Shown here: positions 1 through 8,531 of the stretch, piece by piece | How the letters are laid out: every line of letters starts with the position of its first letter | How positions within the stretch are numbered: position 1 is the first letter of the stretch | DNA from: Paenibacillus sp. D2_2 | Lineage (GTDB): Bacteria > Bacillota > Bacilli > Paenibacillales > Paenibacillaceae | Length of the DNA stretch: 64,000 bases | NCBI RefSeq assembly: GCF_031199965.1 | Contig: NZ_CP133605.1 | Location: 315,501 to 379,500 of the forward strand | Direction: 5' to 3' | The notes under the pieces: generated by a model | Databases searched by the model: none | What the model was told of the DNA's origin: nothing | Seen by the model: the letters and a program-made list of their open reading frames with translations, nothing else | Position numbers and translations under genes: made by a program

Positions 1-1404
1 CCGGAGCTAATTATTTGCGATATGAGCATGCCTCGGATGGACGGGATCGCCTTTCTGGAGGTTCTTCGGGAAGAAGGCTGGGATTCTAAAGTCATTGTAT
101 TAAGTGGTTATCAGGAATTTCGGTATACCAGAGCTACCTTACTGGCGAACGGGTTTGATTATTTGCTGAAGCCATTCAAAATAGATGACCTGGATAAGAC
201 CATATCCAGAGCCGTCAAATCGATCGAGGAAACCAAGCAGAATGAGAGCGAGGCGCTGAGAAAGAACCATCAGGTTCATGAGGCGAATACGCTGCTGAGC
301 GAACAGAAAATGGTGACGTATCTGCAGAGTGAGGTTACGAACCATGAAGGTGTTCGTCAACTGCTGACGGAGGCAGGTTTTCCTTTAGACCACTTTTACG
401 TCCTCTTGTTCTTGCCGCGGAACGGGGCTGTGGTGGTCGATCACAATTTTATGGGGGATGAGGCGTTATTCCAATTCTCCGTCAGGAACATTATAAGAGA
501 TATTCTTAGGCCGCTAACGCACTACTATGTCTTCCGCTTGGACGCCTTCCTCTGTCTCTTGACCGTGGGGGATGTGTCGGTAGCGGAGATGGAACATTAC
601 CGTAAGAAGCTGGCGGGGTCCTGGTTGAACACGATCAGAATTGAGACGCTCTCAGGGTTCCAAAGGAAAAAGTACAGCTATACGGACATCCTGGCTGGTG
701 TAAAAGAAGCGAAGACGGAGATTCTGAAGTCCAATATTCTAGGCGATCAGCAAATTATTGTCGATCTGCCGAAGATTCCTACTTTCATGGATAAAGAATT
801 ATTAGTGCTCGAAGCTCTAAAAAAACAAGATAAAGAATATTTGGAGGAATTGATTCGTTCCTTTGTACAGGAATTGAGGGACCTAGGTTATTTGTCATTA
901 AAGGAGCTTCAACATTATACGATCGAAGTCAATTTACTAATTATGCGCGTCTCCCGTCAGTTAGATCAGGAACTGCATATTGAACCGCTATCGTTATGGA
1001 TCAGTGATCTGGTGGAATGGGAAAAAGCTCTGACACATCTTTTCTGGTTAATGATTGAGTCGGAGGGGGATAACTTATCTTCGCTTCGGAGCATAGATGC
1101 GATCCGGCACTATATTGAATCCAATATTGGTGAAGATATTAGTCTGACTTCTCTGGCGGACAGGTTCTACTTTAGTCCTCAATATATTGCCAAGAAGTTC
1201 AAGGAAACTTATGATACGACGATCATGAATTATCTCACCGGGTTGCGGATGGATAAGGCGAAGTCTCTGCTTAGCTATTCGGATATTAGCATTGTCGAGA
1301 TATCTCGAATCGTAGGATACGAGGATGATAATTATTTTGGCAAGGTGTTCAGGAAGCATGTTGGCCAATCTCCTACGCAATATCGGAAGCAGCAGGACCT
1401 ATAA
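1..1404 (+). CDS. YesN-type response regulator with AraC DNA-binding domain (5' partial)
   Basis: Two-component response regulator. The frame is already open at base 1, so roughly the first 50 residues lie outside the window. The phosphoacceptor aspartate is in ICDMSMPRMDG (codon 7 of the visible part), and the receiver lysine is in YLLKPFK. A long linker follows, then a C-terminal AraC-type double helix-turn-helix of about 100 residues ending in FRKHVGQSPTQYRK. This is the YesN architecture common in Paenibacillus, normally paired with a YesM-like sensor kinase that would lie just upstream. The sugar-binding lipoprotein and two permeases downstream are its likely targets; that link is inferred from gene order only. 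Confidence 0.92.
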   Translation, partial: PELIICDMSMPRMDGIAFLEVLREEGWDSKVIVLSGYQEFRYTRATLLANGFDYLLKPFKIDDLDKTISRAVKSIEETKQNESEALRKNHQVHEANTLLSEQKMVTYLQSEVTNHEGVRQLLTEAGFPLDHFYVLLFLPRNGAVVVDHNFMGDEALFQFSVRNIIRDILRPLTHYYVFRLDAFLCLLTVGDVSVAEMEHYRKKLAGSWLNTIRIETLSGFQRKKYSYTDILAGVKEAKTEILKSNILGDQQIIVDLPKIPTFMDKELLVLEALKKQDKEYLEELIRSFVQELRDLGYLSLKELQHYTIEVNLLIMRVSRQLDQELHIEPLSLWISDLVEWEKALTHLFWLMIESEGDNLSSLRSIDAIRHYIESNIGEDISLTSLADRFYFSPQYIAKKFKETYDTTIMNYLTGLRMDKAKSLLSYSDISIVEISRIVGYEDDNYFGKVFRKHVGQSPTQYRKQQDL

Positions 1405-1594
1405 TCCGTCTACTGGATTAGATTCATATTTTACCTATTCAGGCGAAGATATCACCTATTTGATGCGATAGGGTTCGAAATATAATTGAGGCATAAGCAG
1501 TTAGAGAGCAATAGTCTGAAACCGTTGTCATTTCAGGCCGATGATTCTCACTATTGCTACAGTTAGCACAATTTATCTAACGGGGCGAAAGTAT

Positions 1595-2875
1595 ATGAGA
1601 AAGACTAGAAAAGCTTTGGGGTTACTCGTAATGGCTGCATTGATCATTTCTCTCGTAGCTTGCGGCGGCAAGACAAGCAATAATTCCGCGGCGAATACAG
1701 GTTCCAATTCTTCTGGAAAAGGGGATGCCGGAACTTCGGAAAAACTGCCTAAAATCTCGCTTTTCCAAAGTAAAGTAGAAATCGCTGAAGCATTGGAAGG
1801 GTTAGCGAATAAATACAAAGAAGAAACCGGAAATGAAATCGAAGTATGGGGCTCCGCTGGCGATGCCTACATTACGCAGCTGCAAGCTAAGCTGGCAGCC
1901 AAGGAAGGTCCTACAATCTTTACTGTAGCAAGCGGGGCGGAAGCAGAGAAATTCAAATCATACTACTATGACATGAGCAATGAGAGCTATGTGAAGAACA
2001 TCGCTCCAAATATGGCACTGGAATCAGACGGTAAAGTGGTTGGTGTTCCAGTAGGCGTTGAAGGATTTGGTCTGGTCTATAACAAGAGCCTGGTCGATCC
2101 GAAGGACGTAACGGACCTCGATTCCTTTACGAAGACGTTGCAAAACCTGAAGGCTGAAGGAATTAACGGCTTGAGCCTTTCTCAGGAGGCATATTTCCTG
2201 ATCGGGCATATTCTGAATACTCCATTCGCACTGCAAGCAGATCCGCAAGATTTCATTGATAAGCTGAACAAAGGCGAAGTGAAGATGGCCGACACGAAGG
2301 AGTTCCAAGAGTTCGCCAAGTTCATGGAAGCGATCAAGGAATATTCAGTGAATCCGATGGAAGTAACCTATGATACGCAAATGGGAGACCTGGCAACAGG
2401 CAAGACAGCGATGGTGCACCAAGGTAACTGGAGTTACGGCATGCTGGCTGATTATGACGGCCTCGATGTCGGAATGATGGCATTGCCGATTGCAGGCAAC
2501 AAGAAGCTCTCCGTTGACATTCCAAGTGGCTGGGTCATCAACAATGGAGCAAGCGCTGATGAGATCAAGGCTGCTAATGCATTCCTGGATTGGATGTACA
2601 ACAGTGAGACAGGCAAGAACACGATCGTTAATGAATTTAAATTTATTCCAGCTATGACCAATATCGATGCTGACTCTTTGGACCCGTTGTCACAGGCTGT
2701 ATTCGAGGCAACGAAGAGCGGCAATACGATTCCGTGGGCAATGAATTACTTCCCGCAAGGCAGTATTGTAAATGACTTGGCACCAGCAACCTCTGAATTC
2801 TTCCTCGACCCTAATCAGACGAGCGAGCAGTTTTTGCAGAATCTCGATGCTGCATGGGCCAAAGCTGTTAAATAA
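1595..2875 (+). CDS. ABC transporter sugar-binding lipoprotein
   Basis: Extracellular solute-binding protein, family 1 (MalE-like), delivering a sugar or oligosaccharide to the permeases encoded downstream. I chose the ATG at 1595 because GGGGCGAAAG precedes it and it gives a proper lipoprotein signal: basic MRKTRK, a hydrophobic stretch, and the lipobox LVACGG with the acylated cysteine. The longer frame from 1541 would put 18 residues before the signal peptide. A Ser/Asn/Gly-rich linker follows, then about 400 residues of binding protein, with motifs such as GNWSYGM and IPSGWVINN typical of the family. The substrate cannot be read from sequence. Confidence 0.92.
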   Translation: MRKTRKALGLLVMAALIISLVACGGKTSNNSAANTGSNSSGKGDAGTSEKLPKISLFQSKVEIAEALEGLANKYKEETGNEIEVWGSAGDAYITQLQAKLAAKEGPTIFTVASGAEAEKFKSYYYDMSNESYVKNIAPNMALESDGKVVGVPVGVEGFGLVYNKSLVDPKDVTDLDSFTKTLQNLKAEGINGLSLSQEAYFLIGHILNTPFALQADPQDFIDKLNKGEVKMADTKEFQEFAKFMEAIKEYSVNPMEVTYDTQMGDLATGKTAMVHQGNWSYGMLADYDGLDVGMMALPIAGNKKLSVDIPSGWVINNGASADEIKAANAFLDWMYNSETGKNTIVNEFKFIPAMTNIDADSLDPLSQAVFEATKSGNTIPWAMNYFPQGSIVNDLAPATSEFFLDPNQTSEQFLQNLDAAWAKAVK

Positions 2876-2898
2876 CAGAATTTGAACATCCAGGATAC

Positions 2899-2946
2899 AA
2901 CACTAAAGCCTAGCCTATATTTCCTAGTGTTAGGCTTTTGTGTTTT
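2899..2946 (+). terminator. Hairpin between binding protein and permease genes
   Basis: Stem of about 14 bp (AACACTAAAGCCTA with TAGGCTTTTGTGTT, one mismatch) followed by TTTT. Such hairpins between binding-protein and permease genes usually act as partial terminators or mRNA stabilisers, keeping the binding protein in excess. Confidence 0.7.
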
Positions 2947-2994
2947 ATTCTCCCCGCTTCATCCTTAAATCGTACTGGAGAGGGAGTGTATTAA

Positions 2995-3867
2995 TTGAAA
3001 AGAAAAGACAATCTGTGGTTCGGATTGTTTACGATGCCTTTGTTCATTATTTTTACAACCGTCGTAATCATTCCATTTATTATAGGTATCGCTTATTCAT
3101 TTATTAGCTGGGACGGTATTCCGGCGAACCCTAAGGTTTTTGTCGGTCTAGATAATTACACGGCTATTTTTCACGATCAGCGGTTCTTCTCTTCCGCGGG
3201 CCATACACTCAAATTTACATTACTAGCTCTTATTTGCGTTAACACGTTAGGCTTAGTATTTTCGCTGTTTGTAACGAATGGACTGCGTACGAGTAAGCTT
3301 GCCCGGACTTTCTTCTTTATGCCGAACCTGATTGGCGGCTTAATTCTGGGTTACATTTGGAAGTTTATTTTTACGGATGCATTCAAGTTTCTTGGCAGCA
3401 AGACTGGGATGGAGGGAATCTTCTTCAACTGGCTCATCAATCCGGATTTTGCTCTATACGCTCTCGTGATTGTATTTACCTGGCAGATGGCCGGATATAC
3501 GATGATTATCTATATTGCGGGTATACAGGGGATTCCGGATGAACTGCTGGAGGCGGCCAAGGTGGATGGAGCGAATTTGTGGCACAGATTGACTAAGATT
3601 ACTTTCCCATTGCTAATGCCGTCCTTCACAATCTGCTTCTTCATGACATTGTCGGGTGCGTTTAAAATTTACGATGTAAACCTGTCATTAACGAATGGTG
3701 GGCCGGTTCACTCCACAGAAATGTTTGCGATGAACATCTTCAATGAAATATTCGGTTATGGCCGATACGGGCTTGGCCAGGCCAAAGCGATTCTGTTCTT
3801 CCTTGTCGTAGCTCTTGTAACGTTGACACAGGTGATCATTACGAAGAAGAAGGAGGTGCAGATGTAA
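2995..3867 (+). CDS. Sugar ABC transporter permease, MalF/UgpA type
   Basis: First inner-membrane subunit of the sugar importer. It has six predicted transmembrane segments in 290 residues. The EAA loop that contacts the ATPase reads DELLEAAKVDGANLWHRLTKITFPLL at roughly residues 182-207. The start is TTG at 2995 behind GGAGAGGG. The stop overlaps the next start by one base (TAATG), so the two permeases are translationally coupled. No ATPase gene lies nearby; such systems commonly share a general MsmK-type ATPase encoded elsewhere. Confidence 0.92.
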   Translation: MKRKDNLWFGLFTMPLFIIFTTVVIIPFIIGIAYSFISWDGIPANPKVFVGLDNYTAIFHDQRFFSSAGHTLKFTLLALICVNTLGLVFSLFVTNGLRTSKLARTFFFMPNLIGGLILGYIWKFIFTDAFKFLGSKTGMEGIFFNWLINPDFALYALVIVFTWQMAGYTMIIYIAGIQGIPDELLEAAKVDGANLWHRLTKITFPLLMPSFTICFFMTLSGAFKIYDVNLSLTNGGPVHSTEMFAMNIFNEIFGYGRYGLGQAKAILFFLVVALVTLTQVIITKKKEVQM

Positions 3868-4703
3868 TGAGACGAACAGGCAGAGCGATTTCTTCCATTA
3901 TGCTGGCACTTCTTGCATTAATGTTCTTATCACCAATTTATATTATGATCGTCAACTCTTTCAAGACGAGGGCGGAATTGTACGATAATGCCCTGACATT
4001 GCCGCAGTCTTTCAGCTTTCAATATTTTGAAGCGGCGATGAAGAAGATGAACTTCTTAACTGTCTTGGGGAACTCTACATTTGTCACCGTAGTTACCGTT
4101 ATTTTTGTCATTGTATTATCCTCCATGACAGCGTGGATGCTCGTTAGAACGAATAACAAGCTGAGTCAATTTATGTTCATGGCTTTTATTTCTACGATGC
4201 TAATTCCTTTTCAGACACTGATGATGCCGCTCATGCAAGTTATGGACTGGATCCGTACGTATCTTCATATCCCGATGCTGAATACGCATGGCGGCTTGAT
4301 CTTTATGAATATTGGCTTCCATGCCAGTATTGCTGTGTTTCTGTATCACGGGTTCATCAAGTCGATCCCGATTGCACTTGAGGAAGCAGCGACGTTAGAC
4401 GGATGCAGTAAGTTCGGGGTGTTCTGGAGAATTGTGTTCCCGATGCTGAAGACGATTACCATTACGGTAGCGATATTGGATGTCATCAGTACATGGAATG
4501 ACTACCTGCTTCCATCATTGACTCTCTCTGACAAAGGGTTACGAACAATCCAACTGTCGACGTTCTATTTCTTCGGTGAGTTCACCATCGTATGGAATCA
4601 GGCGATGGCCGGTCTGACCTTGACCATTATCCCTGTCGTGATTTTCTATGCGGTCGCCCAGAAATATATTATTAAGGGAATTGCAGAAGGAGCCGTGAAG
4701 TAA
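3867..4703 (+). CDS. Sugar ABC transporter permease, MalG type
   Basis: Second inner-membrane subunit of the same importer, 278 residues, with an N-terminal membrane segment followed by NSFKTRAELY. The EAA loop reads IPIALEEAATLDGCSKFGVFWRI and the C-terminus is KYIIKGIAEGAVK, both standard for the MalG/UgpE group. It overlaps the upstream permease by one base. It ends the transporter operon; no terminator is evident before the AbiH-like gene that follows in the same direction, so read-through is possible. Confidence 0.92.
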   Translation: MRRTGRAISSIMLALLALMFLSPIYIMIVNSFKTRAELYDNALTLPQSFSFQYFEAAMKKMNFLTVLGNSTFVTVVTVIFVIVLSSMTAWMLVRTNNKLSQFMFMAFISTMLIPFQTLMMPLMQVMDWIRTYLHIPMLNTHGGLIFMNIGFHASIAVFLYHGFIKSIPIALEEAATLDGCSKFGVFWRIVFPMLKTITITVAILDVISTWNDYLLPSLTLSDKGLRTIQLSTFYFFGEFTIVWNQAMAGLTLTIIPVVIFYAVAQKYIIKGIAEGAVK

Positions 4704-4789
4704 TCCGAAGTAGAGGAATGATTCGCGCTAAATCTGTTAACGATGGAATAAGTGTGGGATATTACTGTTGGAGAGGAAGGGGGATGGGT

Positions 4790-5713
4790 ATGAGTAATTT
4801 GTTCATTATAGGCAACGGATTTGATCTTGCTCACGGAATGAAAACATCGTACGAAGATTTTCACCAGTATCTGAAAGATACTTACCCGGATGCTTCCTTC
4901 TCCAGCTATGTCATACCTGATGCTAAGTTAATGCCTGATGGCAGCGAGAATTACGATGATTTTGATGTCGTAGGTTTGTTATTAGAGGTCATATCCGATG
5001 TTGAGCCGCATGGCGACAGGTGGAGTGATCTGGAGACATTGCTTGGTTTTCTGGATCTGGATGAATATCTTAATAACCGAATTGAAGACGACGATGATAA
5101 CGGCGGGGATAGAGTTTATAGTCATCAGGATTTAACGGTTAACCTCGTTGGAGCCATATTAGAGATTAAAGATTATTTCTCCGAATGGGTTGGAAAGATT
5201 GATATCTATAGTAGGTCTCCCAAAAGTGACTTTATGAAACTAATAGATCAGGATAATGACTTATTCTTGACTTTTAACTATACGAGAACATTAGAACTAC
5301 TGTACCAAGCCAAAAATATTTGCCATATCCATGGCGAGCAAGGCGGAAAATTGTTGTTCGGCCATGGTAACGAGAATGATTATACGGAAGAGTATATGAA
5401 GCGACATATGGGCTCTGAAGATCTAAGACAAACGATGCTAAATCAACTTAGAAAGAATACAGAGGCTGCTATTCAAGGAAAACAGGACTTTTTTAATAAC
5501 ATTGCAAAATCGGTTGATAAAATATACTCCTTCGGATTCTCATTTTCCAAAATTGATGAAGTATACATTATGGAGATTTGCAGCAAATTACCCACCGCTC
5601 ATGTGACATGGTATTTAAATGATTACGATGATATTTCAAAACGTACCGAATATACAAAAGTGATTAAATCCTGTGGTTTCGAAGGGACATTCGATACTTA
5701 TCATATATCATGA
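4790..5713 (+). CDS. AbiH-family protein (putative phage abortive infection)
   Basis: A 307-residue cytoplasmic protein. The N-terminal block LFIIGNGFDLAHGMKTSYED (residues 4-23) is the hallmark of the AbiH family, first known as a lactococcal phage-abortive gene. Two further blocks are conserved in kind: FLTFNYTRTLELLY at 159-172 with CHIHG at 178-182 and GHGNEND at 191-197, and a C-terminal IYSFGFSFSKIDEVYI. I chose ATG 4790 because AGGAAGG sits about nine bases upstream; an earlier ATG at 4784 is possible. It stands alone, with no partner toxin or restriction gene, and converges on the HD-domain gene with eight bases between stops. Family assignment is firm; an antiphage role here is inference. 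Confidence 0.85.
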   Translation: MSNLFIIGNGFDLAHGMKTSYEDFHQYLKDTYPDASFSSYVIPDAKLMPDGSENYDDFDVVGLLLEVISDVEPHGDRWSDLETLLGFLDLDEYLNNRIEDDDDNGGDRVYSHQDLTVNLVGAILEIKDYFSEWVGKIDIYSRSPKSDFMKLIDQDNDLFLTFNYTRTLELLYQAKNICHIHGEQGGKLLFGHGNENDYTEEYMKRHMGSEDLRQTMLNQLRKNTEAAIQGKQDFFNNIAKSVDKIYSFGFSFSKIDEVYIMEICSKLPTAHVTWYLNDYDDISKRTEYTKVIKSCGFEGTFDTYHIS

Positions 5714-5721
5714 GTGGTCCA

Positions 5722-6363
5722 TTAAGGGCAGGAGACAGATGCCAGCGCTTCATTCGTAATCTGTTCAATATCGACAGGAGATTGTGATCCCTCGCGAACC
5801 AAATCGGGCAAAATATCGTTAAGAAAATAATCGACGCAATGTAGCTTGATCTTTTTAATTTTGATTAGCGCGCTACGGTACATCGTAACAAATTCTTTCT
5901 CCGTATTTCCGCGCTGCAGCTCTGAGAAGGCTTCATAGATCTGATCCATTTTATCGGCAACCTCAAGGATTTGCCCTTCTACGGAATCGTCTTTGCCTTC
6001 GCGCAGTTGTCTACGAAAGATATGTTGAAACTCCTCAGGAATATGCTCGTCAATGAAATGAGCGACCATTCCTTCTTCAACCTGTTGCAGCATGGCCCGA
6101 AGCTCTAGCGAATAGTGTTTCACGGGCGTCTTGATGTCCCCGATAAATATTTCCCCATAATCATGACTGCTAGTTATTTCATATAGCTTCTTCCAGTCCA
6201 CTGTGACCCCGTTGCTCTCTTCAATATCCGCCAATGTCTTGGCATACTGAACGACCTTCCAGGAATGGGCCGAGACGCTATGCTCTTGAAATTTGAATCT
6301 TCCCGGGCAGCGAATGATCCGCTCTAAATCCGTTAGCGATTGGAAGTACGTATGGATTCCCAT
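5722..6363 (-). CDS. HD-domain 5'-nucleotidase, YfbR-like
   Basis: Metal-dependent HD phosphohydrolase of 213 residues. The visible metal ligands are H33 in SAHSWKV and H67-D68 in SSHDYGEIFIGDIKTPVKHY, followed by a later aspartate in EVADKMDQ. The HDYGEIFIGDIKTP block closely follows the YfbR group, whose members hydrolyse deoxynucleoside 5'-monophosphates. The start is ATG 6363, preceded on the minus strand by a GAAAGGA-like site. It is monocistronic and convergent with the AbiH-like gene. The substrate range in this organism is inferred from the family. Confidence 0.82.
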   Translation of the reverse strand: MGIHTYFQSLTDLERIIRCPGRFKFQEHSVSAHSWKVVQYAKTLADIEESNGVTVDWKKLYEITSSHDYGEIFIGDIKTPVKHYSLELRAMLQQVEEGMVAHFIDEHIPEEFQHIFRRQLREGKDDSVEGQILEVADKMDQIYEAFSELQRGNTEKEFVTMYRSALIKIKKIKLHCVDYFLNDILPDLVREGSQSPVDIEQITNEALASVSCP

Positions 6364-6394
6364 ATATTTTGCATTCCTTTCTTCGAATAGTGTG

Positions 6395-6406
6395 CTGTAC
6401 GTACAG
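6395..6406. promoter_or_regulatory. Palindrome CTGTACGTACAG in the promoter region of the HD gene
   Basis: Perfect 12-bp palindrome about 30 bp upstream of the minus-strand HD gene. It adjoins a TATACT sequence on that strand which could be its -10 box, so it may be an operator. This rests only on symmetry and position. Confidence 0.3.
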
Positions 6407-6437
6407 TATATATCTGGTTTGTTAATGGATCGTTAAC

Positions 6438-6466
6438 TTGAAATAGAAGTTTATAGATAGTATTTT
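6438..6466 (+). promoter_or_regulatory. Candidate sigma-A promoter for the NRAMP-like gene
   Basis: TTGAAA (6438-6443), a 17-bp spacer and TATTTT (6461-6466). Transcription would begin near 6473, immediately before the hairpin at 6478-6516, placing that hairpin in the 5' leader of the transporter mRNA. Confidence 0.5.
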
Positions 6467-6477
6467 CTAAATGTAAA

Positions 6478-6516
6478 GGAGCAGGCCGCTTTAGTCAGCG
6501 GTGTTGCTTCTTTTTG
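6478..6516 (+). terminator. Leader terminator upstream of the NRAMP-like transporter
   Basis: Imperfect GC-rich hairpin (GAGCAGGCCGCT with AGCGGTGTTGCTTC) followed by TTTTT. It lies downstream of the candidate promoter and about 120 bases before the transporter start, so it may be an attenuator. Between it and the gene are GTTGAG at 6536-6541 and 6556-6561 and CTCAAC at 6578-6583, which could form alternative stems. I do not recognise a known riboswitch here. Confidence 0.55.
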
Positions 6517-6638
6517 TTCATTTATAGAGGAGAGTGTTGAGATTTTTTCAACAATGTTGAGGTGGCCATGCACATGTCTCAACGCTCCGCAATAATATAT
6601 CCATGTAACGACTACAACATATGGGAAGTGATAAGTGA

Positions 6639-7982
6639 ATGAGCGAAGTGCAATCGGGTGTAGCTCCTTCAGAGGAAAGTCAATCAGACATAAGTATTTC
6701 CTTTCGAGAGAAGGCGACCAAAGGCAAGGTGGGATTTAAAAGAAAGCTGTGGCTGTTCTGGGCACTTCTTGGACCAGGTATTATTTCTTCACTGTCTAAC
6801 AATGATGCCGGAGGCATGATCAGTTATACGATGACTGGAGCTGTGTTTGGCATAAGCTTCTTCCTCCCGTTATTGTTTCTGCTCGCGCCGATTGACTATA
6901 ACATGCAGGAGATGTCGATGCGTCTAGGGGCGGTCACCAAGACCGAATACAGGGAACTGCTGCTTCGTTATTTCGGGAAGTTCTGGCATTACACCAGTGT
7001 AGCAGCCTTAGGGCTGGCAAATTTGATGTACATTATAACCGAGTTTGTGGGAATGACGGCTGGACTGACCCTTATGGGGCTGCCGTTATGGTTAGCTGAT
7101 CTCATCAGTTTTGCCTTTGTCAGTTTTGTAATGTTCTTTATGGGATATTGGTCTAAGGAGCGATTAGGGATATTGGTTGGCGTAGTCAATGTCGTATTCA
7201 TCATCGTCGCCTTCATGACTCATCCCGATCCTGCTGAGATCGGTAAAGTATTTACCAGCTGGCCGAGTATAACATGGGACCTAAAATCAGATGGGATGCT
7301 GATATTTATCCTAGCGACCATCGGAAATGCCATCGCTCCATTTATGCTGTATTACAACAACAACACGACGCTAGACAAAGGGTTAACGCGCAAGGATTTG
7401 CGGTTAGGACGTATCGATATTGCCCTCGGCTCTTTGCTTCAGCCGATCTTTGCGGCGGCCGTTATGATCTGCGGTGCTGCGCTTATGGGCCATGTGGCTA
7501 ATATCGACGACTCCAATCCGGCGGATTTGATTACCGCATTCGTGCCGGTTACCGGTCGCATAGGTAGCATTTTGTTCGCCTTGGGATTGTTTAATGCCGG
7601 TTGGCTCGCTGCCATTACGATCTCCTTTTCTTCAGCCTATACCGTTGCCGGAGCCTTTGGTTGGAAGAGGAGCCAGAATAATAAGATATCGGAGGCACCG
7701 AAGTTTTATGGTCTCTACTTTGGCTGTCTGTTACTAGGAGCTGTAGTTATATTAATTCCGGACTTACCGCTCAGTATGCTGGCCGTCTTTACGCAGATTT
7801 TTGCGACCATGTTGTTTGTTCCGGATTTGATCTTCCTAGTTCTGCTTACCAACAATCGAAAGGTTATGGGGGAATACGCCAACTCAGGATGGAAACGCCT
7901 GCTTGGATGGGGAATCGTATCACTTTATTCGGCGGTGTCGGTGGTAACGATTATTTTAACATTAAACGGAACTATGTCTTAA
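6639..7982 (+). CDS. NRAMP-related divalent metal transporter, possibly Mg2+ type
   Basis: Integral membrane protein of 447 residues with about eleven membrane segments. GPGIISSLSNNDAGG near residues 48-62 sits where NRAMP proteins carry GPG...DPGN. The helix 6 element reads IGNAIAPFMLYYNNNTT where canonical Mn/Fe NRAMPs have a methionine in a MPH motif. Both metal-site motifs therefore depart from the Mn/Fe consensus, and the methionine position is alanine. This recalls the NRAMP-related Mg2+ transporters, so Mg2+ is a reasonable alternative to Mn2+; the assignment is inference. The start is ATG 6639 after GGGAAGTGATA. The structured leader suggests control at the RNA level. Confidence 0.85.
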   Translation: MSEVQSGVAPSEESQSDISISFREKATKGKVGFKRKLWLFWALLGPGIISSLSNNDAGGMISYTMTGAVFGISFFLPLLFLLAPIDYNMQEMSMRLGAVTKTEYRELLLRYFGKFWHYTSVAALGLANLMYIITEFVGMTAGLTLMGLPLWLADLISFAFVSFVMFFMGYWSKERLGILVGVVNVVFIIVAFMTHPDPAEIGKVFTSWPSITWDLKSDGMLIFILATIGNAIAPFMLYYNNNTTLDKGLTRKDLRLGRIDIALGSLLQPIFAAAVMICGAALMGHVANIDDSNPADLITAFVPVTGRIGSILFALGLFNAGWLAAITISFSSAYTVAGAFGWKRSQNNKISEAPKFYGLYFGCLLLGAVVILIPDLPLSMLAVFTQIFATMLFVPDLIFLVLLTNNRKVMGEYANSGWKRLLGWGIVSLYSAVSVVTIILTLNGTMS

Positions 7983-8026
7983 ACATGAAGAAAGTTATCA
8001 ATTTCATAAGGAGAGGTGAAGAGGTA

Positions 8027-8308
8027 ATGTATTATTATTGCATCGTGTGTCAGAGTCTTCATGATGATAGGTATACGGCGGGGGAAATTTTCAAGAGGGG
8101 ATATTTTATTGATGATACAGGTACGGGAACCAAGTTTCATCTTGGAATGTGTGATCCGATCGTAAAAGGAGAACATTTACACATAAGAAGAGATTGCGCA
8201 TTGGAGACGGGAGATCGTTGGATGCCCATTTATGAGTTAATCAAACCTGACCGGGAGTTCGGAGGGGCAATCAGCGCAATAAAAGAGACGGCCGCTTGGT
8301 CGGGGTGA
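8027..8308 (+). CDS. Small hypothetical protein (93 aa)
   Basis: I do not recognise this protein. It begins MYYYCIVCQSLHDD, has one CxxC pair near the N-terminus and two further cysteines (MCDP, DCAL), and ends GGAISAIKETAAWSG. I chose ATG 8027 because GGAGAGGTGAAGAGG lies just upstream; an in-frame ATG at 7985 would add 14 residues. It follows the metal transporter by 44 bases and may share its transcript. The clustered Cys/His residues could bind a metal, but no known motif is complete. Confidence 0.6.
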   Translation: MYYYCIVCQSLHDDRYTAGEIFKRGYFIDDTGTGTKFHLGMCDPIVKGEHLHIRRDCALETGDRWMPIYELIKPDREFGGAISAIKETAAWSG

Positions 8309-8374
8309 TGGGGATGGGAACCTAACCGACATAATAATACGATGAGGATTAAAGAAAAACCAACATCATAATAC

Positions 8375-8408
8375 GGGGCTGTCCCAAAAGGGATAGCTCC
8401 TTCTTGTT
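8375..8408 (+). terminator. Rho-independent terminator
   Basis: Eleven-bp stem (GGGGCTGTCCC with GGGATAGCTCC, loop AAAA) followed by TTCTTGTT. It closes the transporter/small-protein unit. Confidence 0.75.
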
Positions 8409-8531
8409 ACATAACGACTGGTAAGGATCGAGTTTGCGTTTAGACCGGTATATAATAGGTTTGTACATAAATACGGCTAATAATTGAGCTGTCCTGTTCA
8501 AACGAACAATCATTATAGGGAAGTGATATAT

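Noticed and set aside
1541..1594. 18-residue extension before the binding lipoprotein's signal peptide
   Set aside because: It would bury the signal peptide and has no ribosome site; ATG 1595 has GGGGCGAAAG.
4718..4789. 24-residue N-terminal extension of the AbiH-like protein
   Set aside because: The family begins at the LFIIGNGFD block and the ribosome site AGGAAGG fits ATG 4790, not 4718.
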